Shown one piece after another: positions 1-8,951 of a stretch of 64,000 bases of DNA. The stretch comes from Desulfopila_A sp964446655 (GTDB lineage Bacteria > Desulfobacterota > Desulfobulbia > Desulfobulbales > Desulfocapsaceae). Each line of letters opens with the position of its first letter. Position 1 is the stretch's first letter. The stretch covers positions 62,001-126,000 of the forward strand of contig CAYUPL010000002.1 of assembly GCA_964446655.1 (NCBI GenBank), written 5' to 3'. Under the pieces are notes generated by a model. That model searched no databases, was not told the DNA's origin, and saw only the letters and a list, made by a program, of their open reading frames with translations. Both the position numbers and the translations under genes were made by a program.

Positions 1-56
1 ATGTCCTGCATCGGCGTGATACCTATCCCGAGAAAATTCGTGGAGAGATACTCTAT

Positions 57-1292
57 ATGACCTGTATCAGTTTGCGATCATATCCATTTACAAAAGTCGT
101 GAACATTCTCAAACATCTCCGCAAAGATAATTCTCTGGTGGGCAGTGCAAAAGAAAAACTTCGTATCGCAATAGATGAAACAATCAGCAAATTAGAACCG
201 AGAATACGGCATTTGTCGAAAGAAGAAAAGGCTGATGCAGAGGCGCTGAGTTTTAACTTTGAGCCTGAAAATGGAGATATTGCAACAGGGGGAACCGACG
301 AGTTTCTCGCCGAGATTGAGGGGATGCGCTCTACCGGAAAGATAGAAAAGGCAACCGCGCTCCTTTATAAAAAAATAATTGATTTAGCCCGGTCGAGAAA
401 TTTCGAAGCGGCAGAGACGTTCAGGGACAAACTGCTTGAGATAAATCCAGACGCATTGCAGGATGTCATTCGCGTTGCTGAAATTATAGAAGAAGAGAAA
501 AATTCTCCTCGCACCAGCGTTCAGGTAGAGATTTGGGATGAGTTATTTGAAAAACTATCAAGCGCTGAATATGAGTATATTCTCAACTCGTTGCGCACGG
601 AACATTATATAAAGGAGGAAAAAATCGTCTCTCTCGGGCAAATAGACCCGTGTCTCTACTTCCTTAACTCCGGCGCGATCCGTTTAAGCTGTAACAGCGG
701 AGCCAGAGAATTCTTTTTAAAACGGATGATGCCCGGTGATGTTATCGGAACAGGCCCCTTTTTTTCGGCGTCCATTTGGACTGTCAATATGGTTGCCTTG
801 CAGGAAACTAAAGTGCACGTGTTGAGAAGAGATCTTTTTATTCAATCTCTAAAAAACTTCTCCGATCTTGAAACAAAAATTCGTACTTTTTGCAAAGGAA
901 AGGATACGATACCGGAGCTGGTGAAGATATCCGGCAGGGATCGGCGTGATTTTGCCAGGTATCCAGTAACCGTGACAGTGAGAAACATCCTCCTTGACCT
1001 CTATGGCGATAAGAGTGGCCAGCGAAGTTTTCAGGGCGAATTGATAGATATTTCACGGGGGGGGTTATCGTTTTCTATCCGAATCTCAAACAAGGAAAAT
1101 GCTCAGCTGCTTCTTGGCAGACAGATTATCTCTGAAATCAACCTGAAAGGAAAAAATGTGCTCAGGTGTTTTGGTCTCATTGTTGCCGTGAATTATCTGC
1201 AAAGCATCGTAAAAGAATTTACTGTGCATACGAAGTTCTATACGGAGCTGGAGCAACACCAGGTCACCGATGTTCTTAATATGGTAATCTGA
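57..1292 (+). CDS. Cyclic-nucleotide-binding-like and PilZ domain protein
   Basis: Residues about 162-270 resemble a cyclic-nucleotide-binding (Crp/cNMP) beta-roll, including the stretch MMPGDVIGTGPFF. Residues about 296-405 form a PilZ domain with the c-di-GMP signature: RRDFAR at 296-301 and DISRGG at 331-336. The first 160 residues are helical, charged and unassigned. No output enzyme or membrane segment is visible, so it is probably a cytoplasmic second-messenger receptor acting through protein contacts. The ATG has GGAGAG nine bases upstream. However, the same frame stays open to base 3 with no stop, so the protein could begin before the window. It is followed by a dus gene 50 bases downstream. 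Domain calls are by motif; the ligand of the beta-roll is not known. Confidence 0.8.
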   Translation: MTCISLRSYPFTKVVNILKHLRKDNSLVGSAKEKLRIAIDETISKLEPRIRHLSKEEKADAEALSFNFEPENGDIATGGTDEFLAEIEGMRSTGKIEKATALLYKKIIDLARSRNFEAAETFRDKLLEINPDALQDVIRVAEIIEEEKNSPRTSVQVEIWDELFEKLSSAEYEYILNSLRTEHYIKEEKIVSLGQIDPCLYFLNSGAIRLSCNSGAREFFLKRMMPGDVIGTGPFFSASIWTVNMVALQETKVHVLRRDLFIQSLKNFSDLETKIRTFCKGKDTIPELVKISGRDRRDFARYPVTVTVRNILLDLYGDKSGQRSFQGELIDISRGGLSFSIRISNKENAQLLLGRQIISEINLKGKNVLRCFGLIVAVNYLQSIVKEFTVHTKFYTELEQHQVTDVLNMVI

Positions 1293-1342
1293 ACGGATAT
1301 CATGTTGGGCGGATTTAACATATTTATCTCTTTGTCTTGCTT

Positions 1343-2332
1343 ATGTTGAAAATAGGGAACTTGACTATTTACCCTCCGCTGGCGCTCGCGCCAATGGTTG
1401 GATTATCACACTCCGCCCTGCGCAGCTTGCTTCTTGAACTTGGAGGAGTTGGACTTCTTTTTACTGAAATGCTTTCCGCCAAGAGGCTCCCCCAGGACAA
1501 CGAAAGAGTCTCACCGTGCCTGATCCGATCAGAAGAGGAATATCCTCTTTTTTATCAAGTTTTTCTAAATGATCCTGCTTGTGTAAGCGCGGCGGTGGAT
1601 AAACTGCATGCGTTGGGGGTACACGGAATAGACATCAACCTTGGCTGTCCGGCACCCAAATTACGAAAACGGGGAGCTGGTTGCTTTCTGGCAAAAGATC
1701 AGTCGGCGGTTGCTGCAGTCATTGCCGCTTTTAGAAAAATGACCGACCTGCCTCTTTCGGTAAAAATCAGGCTTGGAGAAAGTAATGAAGAAACCCAGTA
1801 CTTGAACTTATGCCGGCTGATCGAGGGGCAGGGCGCTGATTGCTTAACCATCCATGCCCGGTTCAACGATGATAAGTTCTGCAGAAAACCGAAATGGACC
1901 TGGATTGCCAAAGCTAAAGAAGCGATTTCAATCCCTATCATCGCCAATGGGGGGATTTTTTCAGTTGAAGATGCAGAGAATTGTCTGCGGATATCCGGAG
2001 CCGATGGTTTGATGATAGGAAGAGGAGCTGTGGTGAGACCGTGGCTTTTTGCCGAAATTGCCGGCGCGCACTTTGGGATGAGAAGGCCGTGCACATCTAT
2101 TTCACCTCCGGAGCTTTATGGAAGATTTTTCCATCTCTTGACGGAAAGATTTGCTCGTGAACGAAGATTGGGGAGATTAAAGCAGTTTACTCATTATTTT
2201 GCCGGATCCTATGTTTTTGGCCATCAACTGGCTTCTGCGGTACAGACCAGTTCCTCCATGGAACAGGCCATGGAAATAGCACACCGTTTTTTTGAGAGTA
2301 ATCAGTCTTGTACAGTGGCGCTATGTGGATAG
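1343..2332 (+). CDS. tRNA-dihydrouridine synthase (Dus family)
   Basis: Flavin enzyme that reduces uridine to dihydrouridine in tRNA D-loops using NADPH. The protein shows the TIM-barrel entry ALAPMVGLSHSALR (residues 14-27), the active-site segment NLGCPAPKLRKRGAG with the catalytic cysteine at about 102, a HAR triplet in mid-barrel, the phosphate-binding IANGGI, and the family motif MIGRGAVVRPW. At 329 residues it has normal Dus length. An in-frame TTG at 1337 would add two residues; the ATG at 1343 is preferred because it gives the usual compact N-terminus. Which subfamily (A, B or C) it belongs to cannot be settled by eye, although the overall pattern is DusB-like. Confidence 0.92.
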   Translation: MLKIGNLTIYPPLALAPMVGLSHSALRSLLLELGGVGLLFTEMLSAKRLPQDNERVSPCLIRSEEEYPLFYQVFLNDPACVSAAVDKLHALGVHGIDINLGCPAPKLRKRGAGCFLAKDQSAVAAVIAAFRKMTDLPLSVKIRLGESNEETQYLNLCRLIEGQGADCLTIHARFNDDKFCRKPKWTWIAKAKEAISIPIIANGGIFSVEDAENCLRISGADGLMIGRGAVVRPWLFAEIAGAHFGMRRPCTSISPPELYGRFFHLLTERFARERRLGRLKQFTHYFAGSYVFGHQLASAVQTSSSMEQAMEIAHRFFESNQSCTVALCG

Positions 2333-2484
2333 AATCTCCGAAAGCCATAGACACTTCATGCTCAATTGTGTTGCAAACTATATCGACGCGGTGTTGGACA
2401 GCTTGTTGCGCCTCTTGCGGTTATCCGTCTGTAACCGATAAAATCCGGTAACAATCTAGAATATCATACAAAATGGAGAAAATC

Positions 2485-2799
2485 ATGAAAGACCTTCTCA
2501 AGAAAACTATGCTGACCGGCATAGGCCTGGCGGCTGTTTCTAAAGACAAAATCGAAGAACTGATCGGGGAAATGGTTCAAAAGGGAAATCTAACGGAACA
2601 GGAGGGCAAAAAATTCGTTGAGGAGATGGCTGGATATGCAGAAAAAGCCAGGGGGGAATTGGAGAAACAAGTAGATAAATATGTCGAAAAGGCCATAAAC
2701 CGTATGGATCTGGTGCGTAGAAAAGACCTGGAGGAAATGCGGATTTCCATTATGGAGATACAAAATCGACTGGAAAATTCAGACACCAAGGAGCTTTAA
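2485..2799 (+). CDS. Small phasin-family-like protein
   Basis: A 104-residue, highly charged, helical protein with a short hydrophobic patch near the N-terminus (LTGIGLAAVSKDK), followed by heptad-like Glu/Lys-rich helices and a likely coiled coil at the C-terminus. This pattern (LTGIGLA, then KIEELIGEMVQKG, then EEGKKFVEEM) matches small proteins annotated as phasin family or polyhydroxyalkanoate-synthesis-regulator-like, common in Desulfobacterota and Firmicutes. Those assignments do not prove a role in polyester granules. The ATG at 2485 is chosen over 2473 because GGAG lies six bases upstream. It converges tail to tail with murJ, two bases apart. Confidence 0.7.
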   Translation: MKDLLKKTMLTGIGLAAVSKDKIEELIGEMVQKGNLTEQEGKKFVEEMAGYAEKARGELEKQVDKYVEKAINRMDLVRRKDLEEMRISIMEIQNRLENSDTKEL

Positions 2800-2801
2800 G
2801 C

Positions 2802-4472
2802 TCATTTACTAAATCGACTCCTTACCTTTTGCACAATTTCTGTAAATTCGTCTACTTGCAGGATATAGATTGCCGCGGCATAAATAGTCATGGCAAATAG
2901 AATTATAAGCAGCAATGCCATGGATATCTGCAGGATATTACCAGTCAGTGCTGTTACGGCCAGTTTCTGAGCAGAGATAACGAAAAGAGCCATTATCGAG
3001 GTTGCCAGGACTATTTTTAGTGCAGCCAGAAAAAAGTACCGTATGGAAAATCCGCCGAGTTGATAATAGAGTATGGTGATAAGGAAGAGAAAGTTGATAA
3101 TCATTGTTATCGAAAGAGAAAGAGCAATTGCACGATGCTGAAAGAAATCAATGGTTAAGTTAATAATTATGATATTGCTGCATATTGCTATAAAGCTGGC
3201 AATCACGGGAAATCGTGTTTTATCCAGGGCATAAAAAACAGGTACCAGGACTTTATTGGAAGAGTAGGCAAAAAGCCCTATTGAGTAAAGAGACAGTGCC
3301 TGAGCTGTGGCGATGGTATCTGCTGCCGAGAAAGCGCCTCGTTCAAAAATGAGTTTGATGATCGGTTCTGAAAGGAGAAAGAGTCCCGCGGCTGCAGGTA
3401 TGGTTAAACAGAGTACCATAGTCAGTGAGGAAATGAAAGTCTCTCGGATGCCGTCTCTGTTTTTTTGAGCTGAATGGCGTGCCAGTAAAGGCATTGCGGC
3501 AATACCAATTGCTACTCCGAATATGCCGATCGGCAGTTGTACAAGTCTGAAGGCATATTGCAGCCAAGAGACCGATCCTTCTGCACAGGATGCGGCAAAT
3601 TTGGTGTTTATAAAGATATTTATCTGGGTTGCAGAAAGTCCGATAATAGCAGGCACCATCAGTTTTAAAATTCTGACAAGGCCGGGATCTAAAAAATTAT
3701 AATAAAACTCGAAACGAAATCCGCACTTGAGCAGAGCAGGAATTTGAACAGCAAGTTGTAACCCCCCACCAATCAGCGTACCGAAAGCCATCCCGACAAT
3801 TGGATCAATATTCCATTTAGGCATAAGAAAAGCCAGGCTCACACCAGCTACTATTGATCCCAGGTTAAAAAAACTTGAAGCCAGGGCAGGTATAAAAAAT
3901 CTGTTTTTGGTATTGAGGATGCCCATTACCACAGCAGAAAGAGAAATGAGAACCAAAAAAGGCAACATTATTCTGGTCAGAAGTACGGTCAAAGCCTCTT
4001 TACCAGCCACAAGACTGAAGTCCGGTGCAAAGAGACGAACAATTTCATCTGAAAAAAAGATGGCCAGGAGCGTCAGGATACTGAGGCTGCAGCCGAAAAA
4101 GAGCAGTGTGATAGAAGCCAGTTGCCAGATCTGTTTTTTGGATTTGTTCTGATCATAATCGGAAAAGACGGTAACAAAAGCTGCTGAAAGAGCTCCTTCC
4201 CCAAAGAGGTCGCGAAGAAGATTTGGAATACGAAATGCGACTACAAAGGCATCGTTTGCGGTTCCAGCTCCGAAGAGGCCGGCAAAAACCTGCTCGCGCA
4301 CAAGTCCTAGAATGCGACTCAGCATCACGGCAAATCCCACAGTTCCGGCTGATTTGGTGATGGATGTTTTTTCTGAGACTGGGTCTTTCACGGGATTTTT
4401 TACCTTTCCAAAAAGGGGAATTAGCCAGCCTTGCAACATACCTACTCTTCTGCAAGAATTCCATAAAATCAT
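2802..4472 (-). CDS. murJ: Lipid II flippase MurJ
   Basis: Multi-membrane-segment flippase of the MOP superfamily that moves lipid-linked peptidoglycan precursor across the inner membrane. Family landmarks are the N-terminal LSRILGLVREQVFAGLFGAG region, the arginine-containing AFRIPNLLRDLFGEGALSAAF, and RLVQLPIGIFGVAIG in mid-protein. It has about 14 hydrophobic segments. The 556-residue reading is about 40 residues longer at the N-terminus than typical MurJ. The true start may be the ATG at 4437-4439 or slightly further in, since no convincing ribosome-binding site precedes the first ATG. The gene is single and divergent from the downstream EF-G-like gene. Confidence 0.93.
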   Translation of the reverse strand: MILWNSCRRVGMLQGWLIPLFGKVKNPVKDPVSEKTSITKSAGTVGFAVMLSRILGLVREQVFAGLFGAGTANDAFVVAFRIPNLLRDLFGEGALSAAFVTVFSDYDQNKSKKQIWQLASITLLFFGCSLSILTLLAIFFSDEIVRLFAPDFSLVAGKEALTVLLTRIMLPFLVLISLSAVVMGILNTKNRFFIPALASSFFNLGSIVAGVSLAFLMPKWNIDPIVGMAFGTLIGGGLQLAVQIPALLKCGFRFEFYYNFLDPGLVRILKLMVPAIIGLSATQINIFINTKFAASCAEGSVSWLQYAFRLVQLPIGIFGVAIGIAAMPLLARHSAQKNRDGIRETFISSLTMVLCLTIPAAAGLFLLSEPIIKLIFERGAFSAADTIATAQALSLYSIGLFAYSSNKVLVPVFYALDKTRFPVIASFIAICSNIIIINLTIDFFQHRAIALSLSITMIINFLFLITILYYQLGGFSIRYFFLAALKIVLATSIMALFVISAQKLAVTALTGNILQISMALLLIILFAMTIYAAAIYILQVDEFTEIVQKVRSRFSK

Positions 4473-4670
4473 GCACGAGATTATAAAAGCTCTTTAGGCT
4501 CAAAAGAAAACTTATCGAAATGGGAGGTAAATATTTAAACAAGCTTGACTTTGGCTGCTGAAACTGAATATATGTGTATTTGGTTTTCTAATAAAAGGGT
4601 AACATTCTGTTAACAACTGAACAAATCTTGTAACAATTTTGCAGAGCTATCTATTTTTGAGGAGATTTAC

Positions 4671-6734
4671 ATGCAGGATACAAATATGGTCAGAAATATA
4701 GCAATTGTAGGGCACGGTAACTGCGGTAAAACATCACTGGCTGAGGCACTGTTATATACCGCAGGCAAAATCAAAAGGTTGGGGCAGGTGGATAACGGTT
4801 CCTCCTCAATGGATTTCGAGGATGAAGAGATTAACCGTAATATCTCCATAAATTCCTCTTTTCAAAATTATAGCTGGAAGAAACATCTGGTGTTTCTGAT
4901 AGATACTCCTGGTGATGACAATTTTCTCAACGAGACCCTTTTTGCTACTAAAGTTTGTGACAGCGCTCTTTTTATTGTTGGTGCAGTGCTTGGAGTGAAG
5001 GGGCAGACAATCAAATTTGCTGATTTCATTGCAGAACAAAAACTTCCCTGCCTGTTGACCATCTCAAAGATGGATCGTGAGAGAGCAAATTTTGAGAAAA
5101 CCATAGATGAAATAAAAACACAGTTGCCGATCGCACCGGCTGTTGTGCATCTTCCTATTGGAGCAGAGGATAATTTTAAAGGTGTTGTCGATATAGTCCA
5201 TCAAAAAGCATATCTCTTTAATGAGGACGGCAGTGGAAAAGTCACAGAGATGGAAATACCGTCCGATATGAAAGAAAGCGTTGATTTCTATCGCGAAAGC
5301 CTTATGGAAAGTGTTGCGGAAACAGATGATGATCTTATCGAAAAATTTTTGGAAGAAGGTGAGCTCACAACGGAAGAGTTAATTGAAGGGCTCAAAAAAG
5401 GTGTCGCAGCAGCGCTAATCGCGCCGGTTACTGTAAGTGCCGCCACGCTCAATAAAGGCACAGAGCTTATCCTTAATGCAATTAACACATATATGCCTTC
5501 TCCGGAAGCACGTCCTGAGATTAATGGAAAAAATCCCGACAATGGTGAAGATATTACCAGAAAACCAGTTGCGGAGGAAAAATTTTCAGCTATTGTTTTT
5601 AAAACAATGGCAGACCCTTATGCTGGTCGATTAACTATATTTCGAGTCTATTCAGGTGTATTAACAGGAGATTCTTTTTATAATTCAAGTAAAAAAGCCA
5701 ATGAACGCTTCGGACAGTTATATCTGATGGAGGGAAAAGAGCAGAAGCCTGTTGACAATGTTGGGCCAGGCAGCATAGTTGCCGTGGCAAAACTTAAAGA
5801 AACGGTCACCGGTGACACTTTATGCGATGCTTCCGCGCCTATAGTTTACCCGAGACTTGAGCCTCTTAAGCCGGTGATATCTTTTGCGGTTGGCGCTAAA
5901 CAGGGGGACGAGGAGAAACTGTTTTCGTCTATTACGAAGATGCTCGATGAAGATCTTACCCTAAGCCTTACTCGTGAACAAAATACCGCTGAAGTTTTAA
6001 TTTCCGGGGTTGGTCCGATCCACCTGGAGGTTCTGTCTTCAAAAATTAAGCGAAAGTATGGTGTGGAAATGACCCTGGCAACACCGAAAATCCCATACAA
6101 AGAGACAATCAAGGGTAAGGCAAGGGTTCAAGGGAAACACAAGAAACAAAGTGGCGGCAGAGGTCAATATGGCGACTGCTGGATTGAGATTGAACCGGTC
6201 GAGTCGGGAAGCGGTCTCATCTTTGAAGATAAAATTGTCGGTGGCGTAATTCCGCAAACCTACCGTCCTGCAGTGGAAAAAGGGATTTTGGAAGCCATGG
6301 AAAAGGGTGTTTTAGCCGGATACCCTGTGATTGATATTAAGGCAGCACTGGTGGATGGAAGTTTTCATAACGTTGACTCTTCGGAAATGGCTTTCAAAAT
6401 AGCCGGATCTCTAGCTTTTAAAAAGGGTGCTCAAGAGGCAGGTTTAGTCCTCCTTGAGCCCATTATGGAGATCTCCGTTAAGGTCGGCAAGGATAATGTC
6501 GGTGATGTTATGGGTGACCTTAACTCCCGAAGAGGAAAAGTTATGGGAATGGATTCCGATGGGAAATACGAGATTATCAATGCCCAGGTTCCCATGGCCG
6601 AGATACAAACCTATGCCAACGATCTTACTTCCATGACGGGCGGTCTTGGTACCTTTTCAATTTCTTTTTCGCATTATGAGGAGGTTCCTGGAATGATTGC
6701 TGAAAAAATAATCGCAGCAGCCTCAAAAGAGTAA
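4671..6734 (+). CDS. Elongation factor G-like GTPase (EF-G-2 type)
   Basis: Five-domain EF-G-like translational GTPase of 687 residues, close to normal EF-G length. The G motifs deviate from canonical EF-G. G1 is GHGNCGKT (14-21). G3 is DTPGD (78-82), where canonical EF-G has DTPGH, so the catalytic histidine is replaced by aspartate. G4 is SKMD (132-135) rather than NKMD. Such changes are typical of the divergent EF-G-2 paralogues (as in Thermus thermophilus EF-G-2), whose cellular role is unclear. Domains III-V are intact (KQSGGRGQYGD, RRGKVMGMDSDG). It has a good ribosome-binding site (GAGGAG). mogA follows six bases after the stop. The main fusA is presumably elsewhere, near the ribosomal genes. 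Confidence 0.9.
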   Translation: MQDTNMVRNIAIVGHGNCGKTSLAEALLYTAGKIKRLGQVDNGSSSMDFEDEEINRNISINSSFQNYSWKKHLVFLIDTPGDDNFLNETLFATKVCDSALFIVGAVLGVKGQTIKFADFIAEQKLPCLLTISKMDRERANFEKTIDEIKTQLPIAPAVVHLPIGAEDNFKGVVDIVHQKAYLFNEDGSGKVTEMEIPSDMKESVDFYRESLMESVAETDDDLIEKFLEEGELTTEELIEGLKKGVAAALIAPVTVSAATLNKGTELILNAINTYMPSPEARPEINGKNPDNGEDITRKPVAEEKFSAIVFKTMADPYAGRLTIFRVYSGVLTGDSFYNSSKKANERFGQLYLMEGKEQKPVDNVGPGSIVAVAKLKETVTGDTLCDASAPIVYPRLEPLKPVISFAVGAKQGDEEKLFSSITKMLDEDLTLSLTREQNTAEVLISGVGPIHLEVLSSKIKRKYGVEMTLATPKIPYKETIKGKARVQGKHKKQSGGRGQYGDCWIEIEPVESGSGLIFEDKIVGGVIPQTYRPAVEKGILEAMEKGVLAGYPVIDIKAALVDGSFHNVDSSEMAFKIAGSLAFKKGAQEAGLVLLEPIMEISVKVGKDNVGDVMGDLNSRRGKVMGMDSDGKYEIINAQVPMAEIQTYANDLTSMTGGLGTFSISFSHYEEVPGMIAEKIIAAASKE

Positions 6735-6740
6735 TCTGCA

Positions 6741-7256
6741 ATGGTTATGGAGTCATCACGGCATAGCTTTAATTGCGCCGTCGTTACCATGAGCGACAAG
6801 GGGGCAGTTGGTCAGCGAGAAGATACCAGCGGTGTCGCTCTGCAGGAGCTGCTTGTAAAAGAAGGCTACCTTCTGCAAGAGTATGTAATTATCCCGGATA
6901 CCTTAGAGATTATAACAGGAACACTTATAGATCTTGTCGACACTAAAAAGATTGATCTGATTGTGACCACCGGCGGAACAGGTGTTGCTCCAAGCGATCT
7001 TACGCCTGAAGCAATGAAGCTTGTGATAGAAAAGGAAGTTCCCGGCATGGCAGAGGCAATGCGTGCGGCAAGTTTTGCCATAACTCCTCATAGTGTTATC
7101 TCCAGGGGAATAACAGGAATACGAAAAGAGACTTTGATTGTCAATCTTCCCGGCAGCAAAAAAGCCGCACTGGAAAATATTGCGGTAATTCTGCCGGCAA
7201 TCCCTCATGCACTGCATAAAATAAAAGGTGAGAAAAGCGATTGCGGACAATCCTGA
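6741..7256 (+). CDS. mogA: Molybdopterin adenylyltransferase MogA/MoaB family
   Basis: 171-residue protein of the MoaB/Mog fold that adenylates molybdopterin before metal insertion. The signature TTGGTGVAPSDLTPEA carries the conserved Thr-Gly-Gly-Thr-Gly loop and the Asp-Leu-Thr substrate segment. The second motif, NLPGSKKAA, matches the MogA NLPG loop. MogA versus MoaB cannot be strictly separated by eye, but the DLTPEA and LPGSKKA pattern favours MogA. It begins six bases after the EF-G-like gene, so the two are probably cotranscribed. Molybdenum or tungsten cofactor use is expected in anaerobes with formate dehydrogenases. It converges with purM. Confidence 0.88.
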   Translation: MVMESSRHSFNCAVVTMSDKGAVGQREDTSGVALQELLVKEGYLLQEYVIIPDTLEIITGTLIDLVDTKKIDLIVTTGGTGVAPSDLTPEAMKLVIEKEVPGMAEAMRAASFAITPHSVISRGITGIRKETLIVNLPGSKKAALENIAVILPAIPHALHKIKGEKSDCGQS

Positions 7257-7304
7257 TTTTTAGCATCGGCGCGGAATAAAAAAGGCTGGATTCGGGCTGG
7301 CTGT

Positions 7305-8375
7305 TTACACGGGCTGGTTGATTGAGTTTGTTAGTTGTACCTGTGGCTCCTCAGGTTGCTGCGTTACAATCCGACCAATAACGTACGGTCTTTCACCGAA
7401 GGCTTCAAAACGTTGTAATATGTCGGATGCGTGTTCTTCCGAGGCGATGGCAATGAGGCCGATTCCCATATTAAATGTTCTGTACATTTCATCCACCGGA
7501 ATGGCGCCTCTTTCTTGCAGAAAGGAAAATATAGGTGGGACAGTCCAGCTGGAACGATCGATCTGGGCTGTGCAGCCTTTAGGGAGGATACGGGGAATGT
7601 TGTCGATAAAGCCACCTCCGGTATTGTGAACCATACCATTTATGGGATAGTTTCTAATCACATTGAGAACTGATTCGACATAAATTCTAGTCGGTTTGAG
7701 AAGCTCTTCACCAAGAGTACACCCGAACTCTTCAATGTAGTCTCGTACCTTCAATTTCAAGTCTTCAAAACAGATTTTTCGCACAAGAGAATAACCATTA
7801 GAATGAAGACCGCTGGATGAGAGTCCAATAATGGTATTGCCGACACGGATATTCGAGCCATCGATGATTTTGTCGCGGTCAATGATGCCTACAGTAAAAC
7901 CGGCGAGATCGTAGTCGCCTGATTTATATAGACCAGGCATTTCCGCTGTTTCTCCGCCTACCAGGGAGCATTTTGCCTGTCTACACCCCTCAGCTATTCC
8001 TTCCACAATTTCAACAGCAACATCCAGGTCAAGTTTTCCTGTTGAAAAGTAGTCGAGGAAGCAAAGTGGTGTTGCGCCTCCTACGACAATATCGTTGACG
8101 CACATGGCAACCAGGTCAATGCCTATGGTGTCGTGTTTAGAACACATTTGTGCTATAGCGAGTTTTGTTCCTACACCATCTGTTGAGGAAACAAGGACCG
8201 GTTGTTTGAATTTTTCCGTATCGATGGCGAAAAGGCTGGAAAAACCACCTATATTGCTTAGTACGCCACGCTGGTGTGTTGAAGCAACAACGTTTTTGAT
8301 TTTTTTAACAAATGTATTTCCTTTGTCGATATCAACGCCGGCTTCGCTGTATTTAGAACTTTTGTCTGTAGACAT
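7305..8375 (-). CDS. purM: Phosphoribosylformylglycinamidine cyclo-ligase PurM
   Basis: AIR synthetase, the ATP-dependent ring closure of FGAM to aminoimidazole ribotide in purine synthesis. Clear family motifs: SSTDGVGTKLAIA, the conserved ATP-binding region GIDLVAMCVNDIVVGGATPL, LVGGETAEMPGLY, GLSSSGLHSNGYSLVRK, and near the C-terminus MYRTFNMGIGL. At 356 residues it is a normal length, with a slightly extended N-terminus (KSSKYSEAGVDIDKGN is itself conserved). It stands alone on the minus strand, converging with mogA, and is not clustered with purN or other pur genes in this window. Confidence 0.97.
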   Translation of the reverse strand: MSTDKSSKYSEAGVDIDKGNTFVKKIKNVVASTHQRGVLSNIGGFSSLFAIDTEKFKQPVLVSSTDGVGTKLAIAQMCSKHDTIGIDLVAMCVNDIVVGGATPLCFLDYFSTGKLDLDVAVEIVEGIAEGCRQAKCSLVGGETAEMPGLYKSGDYDLAGFTVGIIDRDKIIDGSNIRVGNTIIGLSSSGLHSNGYSLVRKICFEDLKLKVRDYIEEFGCTLGEELLKPTRIYVESVLNVIRNYPINGMVHNTGGGFIDNIPRILPKGCTAQIDRSSWTVPPIFSFLQERGAIPVDEMYRTFNMGIGLIAIASEEHASDILQRFEAFGERPYVIGRIVTQQPEEPQVQLTNSINQPV

Positions 8376-8475
8376 TCTTTTCAGGTAATTGTTTTGAATT
8401 TAATAGATTGTATGACATGCATTTCAATTTGCTATTTACTATAATATTAGCTGTACTCTCAAAAAGCAATGCAAT

Positions 8476-8616
8476 ATGGTCAAAGAGGATGTTATAGTTG
8501 AGCAACAGCAAACTTCTCTGTTGCCGGATTTTGTCTCAACGGATACTTTTAATCAAGTCGTGCAATTACAGGCGGCCGTATACATCATTTTGAATAATTT
8601 GAGGAAATATTTTTAA
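8476..8616 (+). CDS. Possible 46-residue small protein
   Basis: A short open frame starting at ATG 8476 and ending in TAA at 8614 encodes about 46 residues, beginning MVKEDVIVEQQQ and ending NNLRKYF. The composition is protein-like (mixed charged start, hydrophobic helix QAAVYIILNN). It fills the otherwise empty 320-base gap between purM and the DUF2065 gene. No strong ribosome-binding site is visible and I do not recognise a family, so this may be chance. Confidence 0.3.
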   Translation: MVKEDVIVEQQQTSLLPDFVSTDTFNQVVQLQAAVYIILNNLRKYF

Positions 8617-8696
8617 GATTGATGCAAACGAGTTGTGTCGCTGCTCTATTCTGGCAGTTCTTTATATCCTTGTTCACTTTCTCCTTGAAAAGCTCT

Positions 8697-8894
8697 ATGA
8701 AATTGCTTGTTTTACTCATCGGCATGGTCTTAATTTTAGAAGGTTTACCATATGTGGCTGCTCCTGAAGCAATGAAAGAATGGCTCAAAAAACTGAGTCA
8801 GCTACCGGCTCAACAGCTACGGAATGTCGGGCTGGTTGCTATGGTTGCCGGTCTTATGATATGCTGGGTAGCGCAGCGGAGCGGTCTTTTCTAG
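8697..8894 (+). CDS. DUF2065 (YjeT-like) small membrane protein
   Basis: 65-residue protein with two hydrophobic helices, LLVLLIGMVLILEGLPYV and VGLVAMVAGLMICWVA, joined by an amphipathic stretch containing the family-typical PEAMKEWL. This matches DUF2065/YjeT inner-membrane proteins of unknown function, which are usually about 60-65 residues. The longer frame from 8619 adds 26 residues without family support, so the internal ATG at 8697 is chosen. Only a weak GAAAAG precedes it. The gene is isolated: purM diverges upstream and a TPR-methyltransferase converges downstream. Confidence 0.75.
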   Translation: MKLLVLLIGMVLILEGLPYVAAPEAMKEWLKKLSQLPAQQLRNVGLVAMVAGLMICWVAQRSGLF

Positions 8895-8951
8895 CAATTT
8901 TCAGCGTTTGCTCTACAGCACGATTCCGACTCTTTTGGAAATGCTGTTTTT

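Noticed and set aside
7257..7320. Repeated GGGCTGG motif between mogA and purM as a terminator or attachment site
   Set aside because: Only a short direct repeat with no stem or T-tract and no tRNA or integrase nearby.
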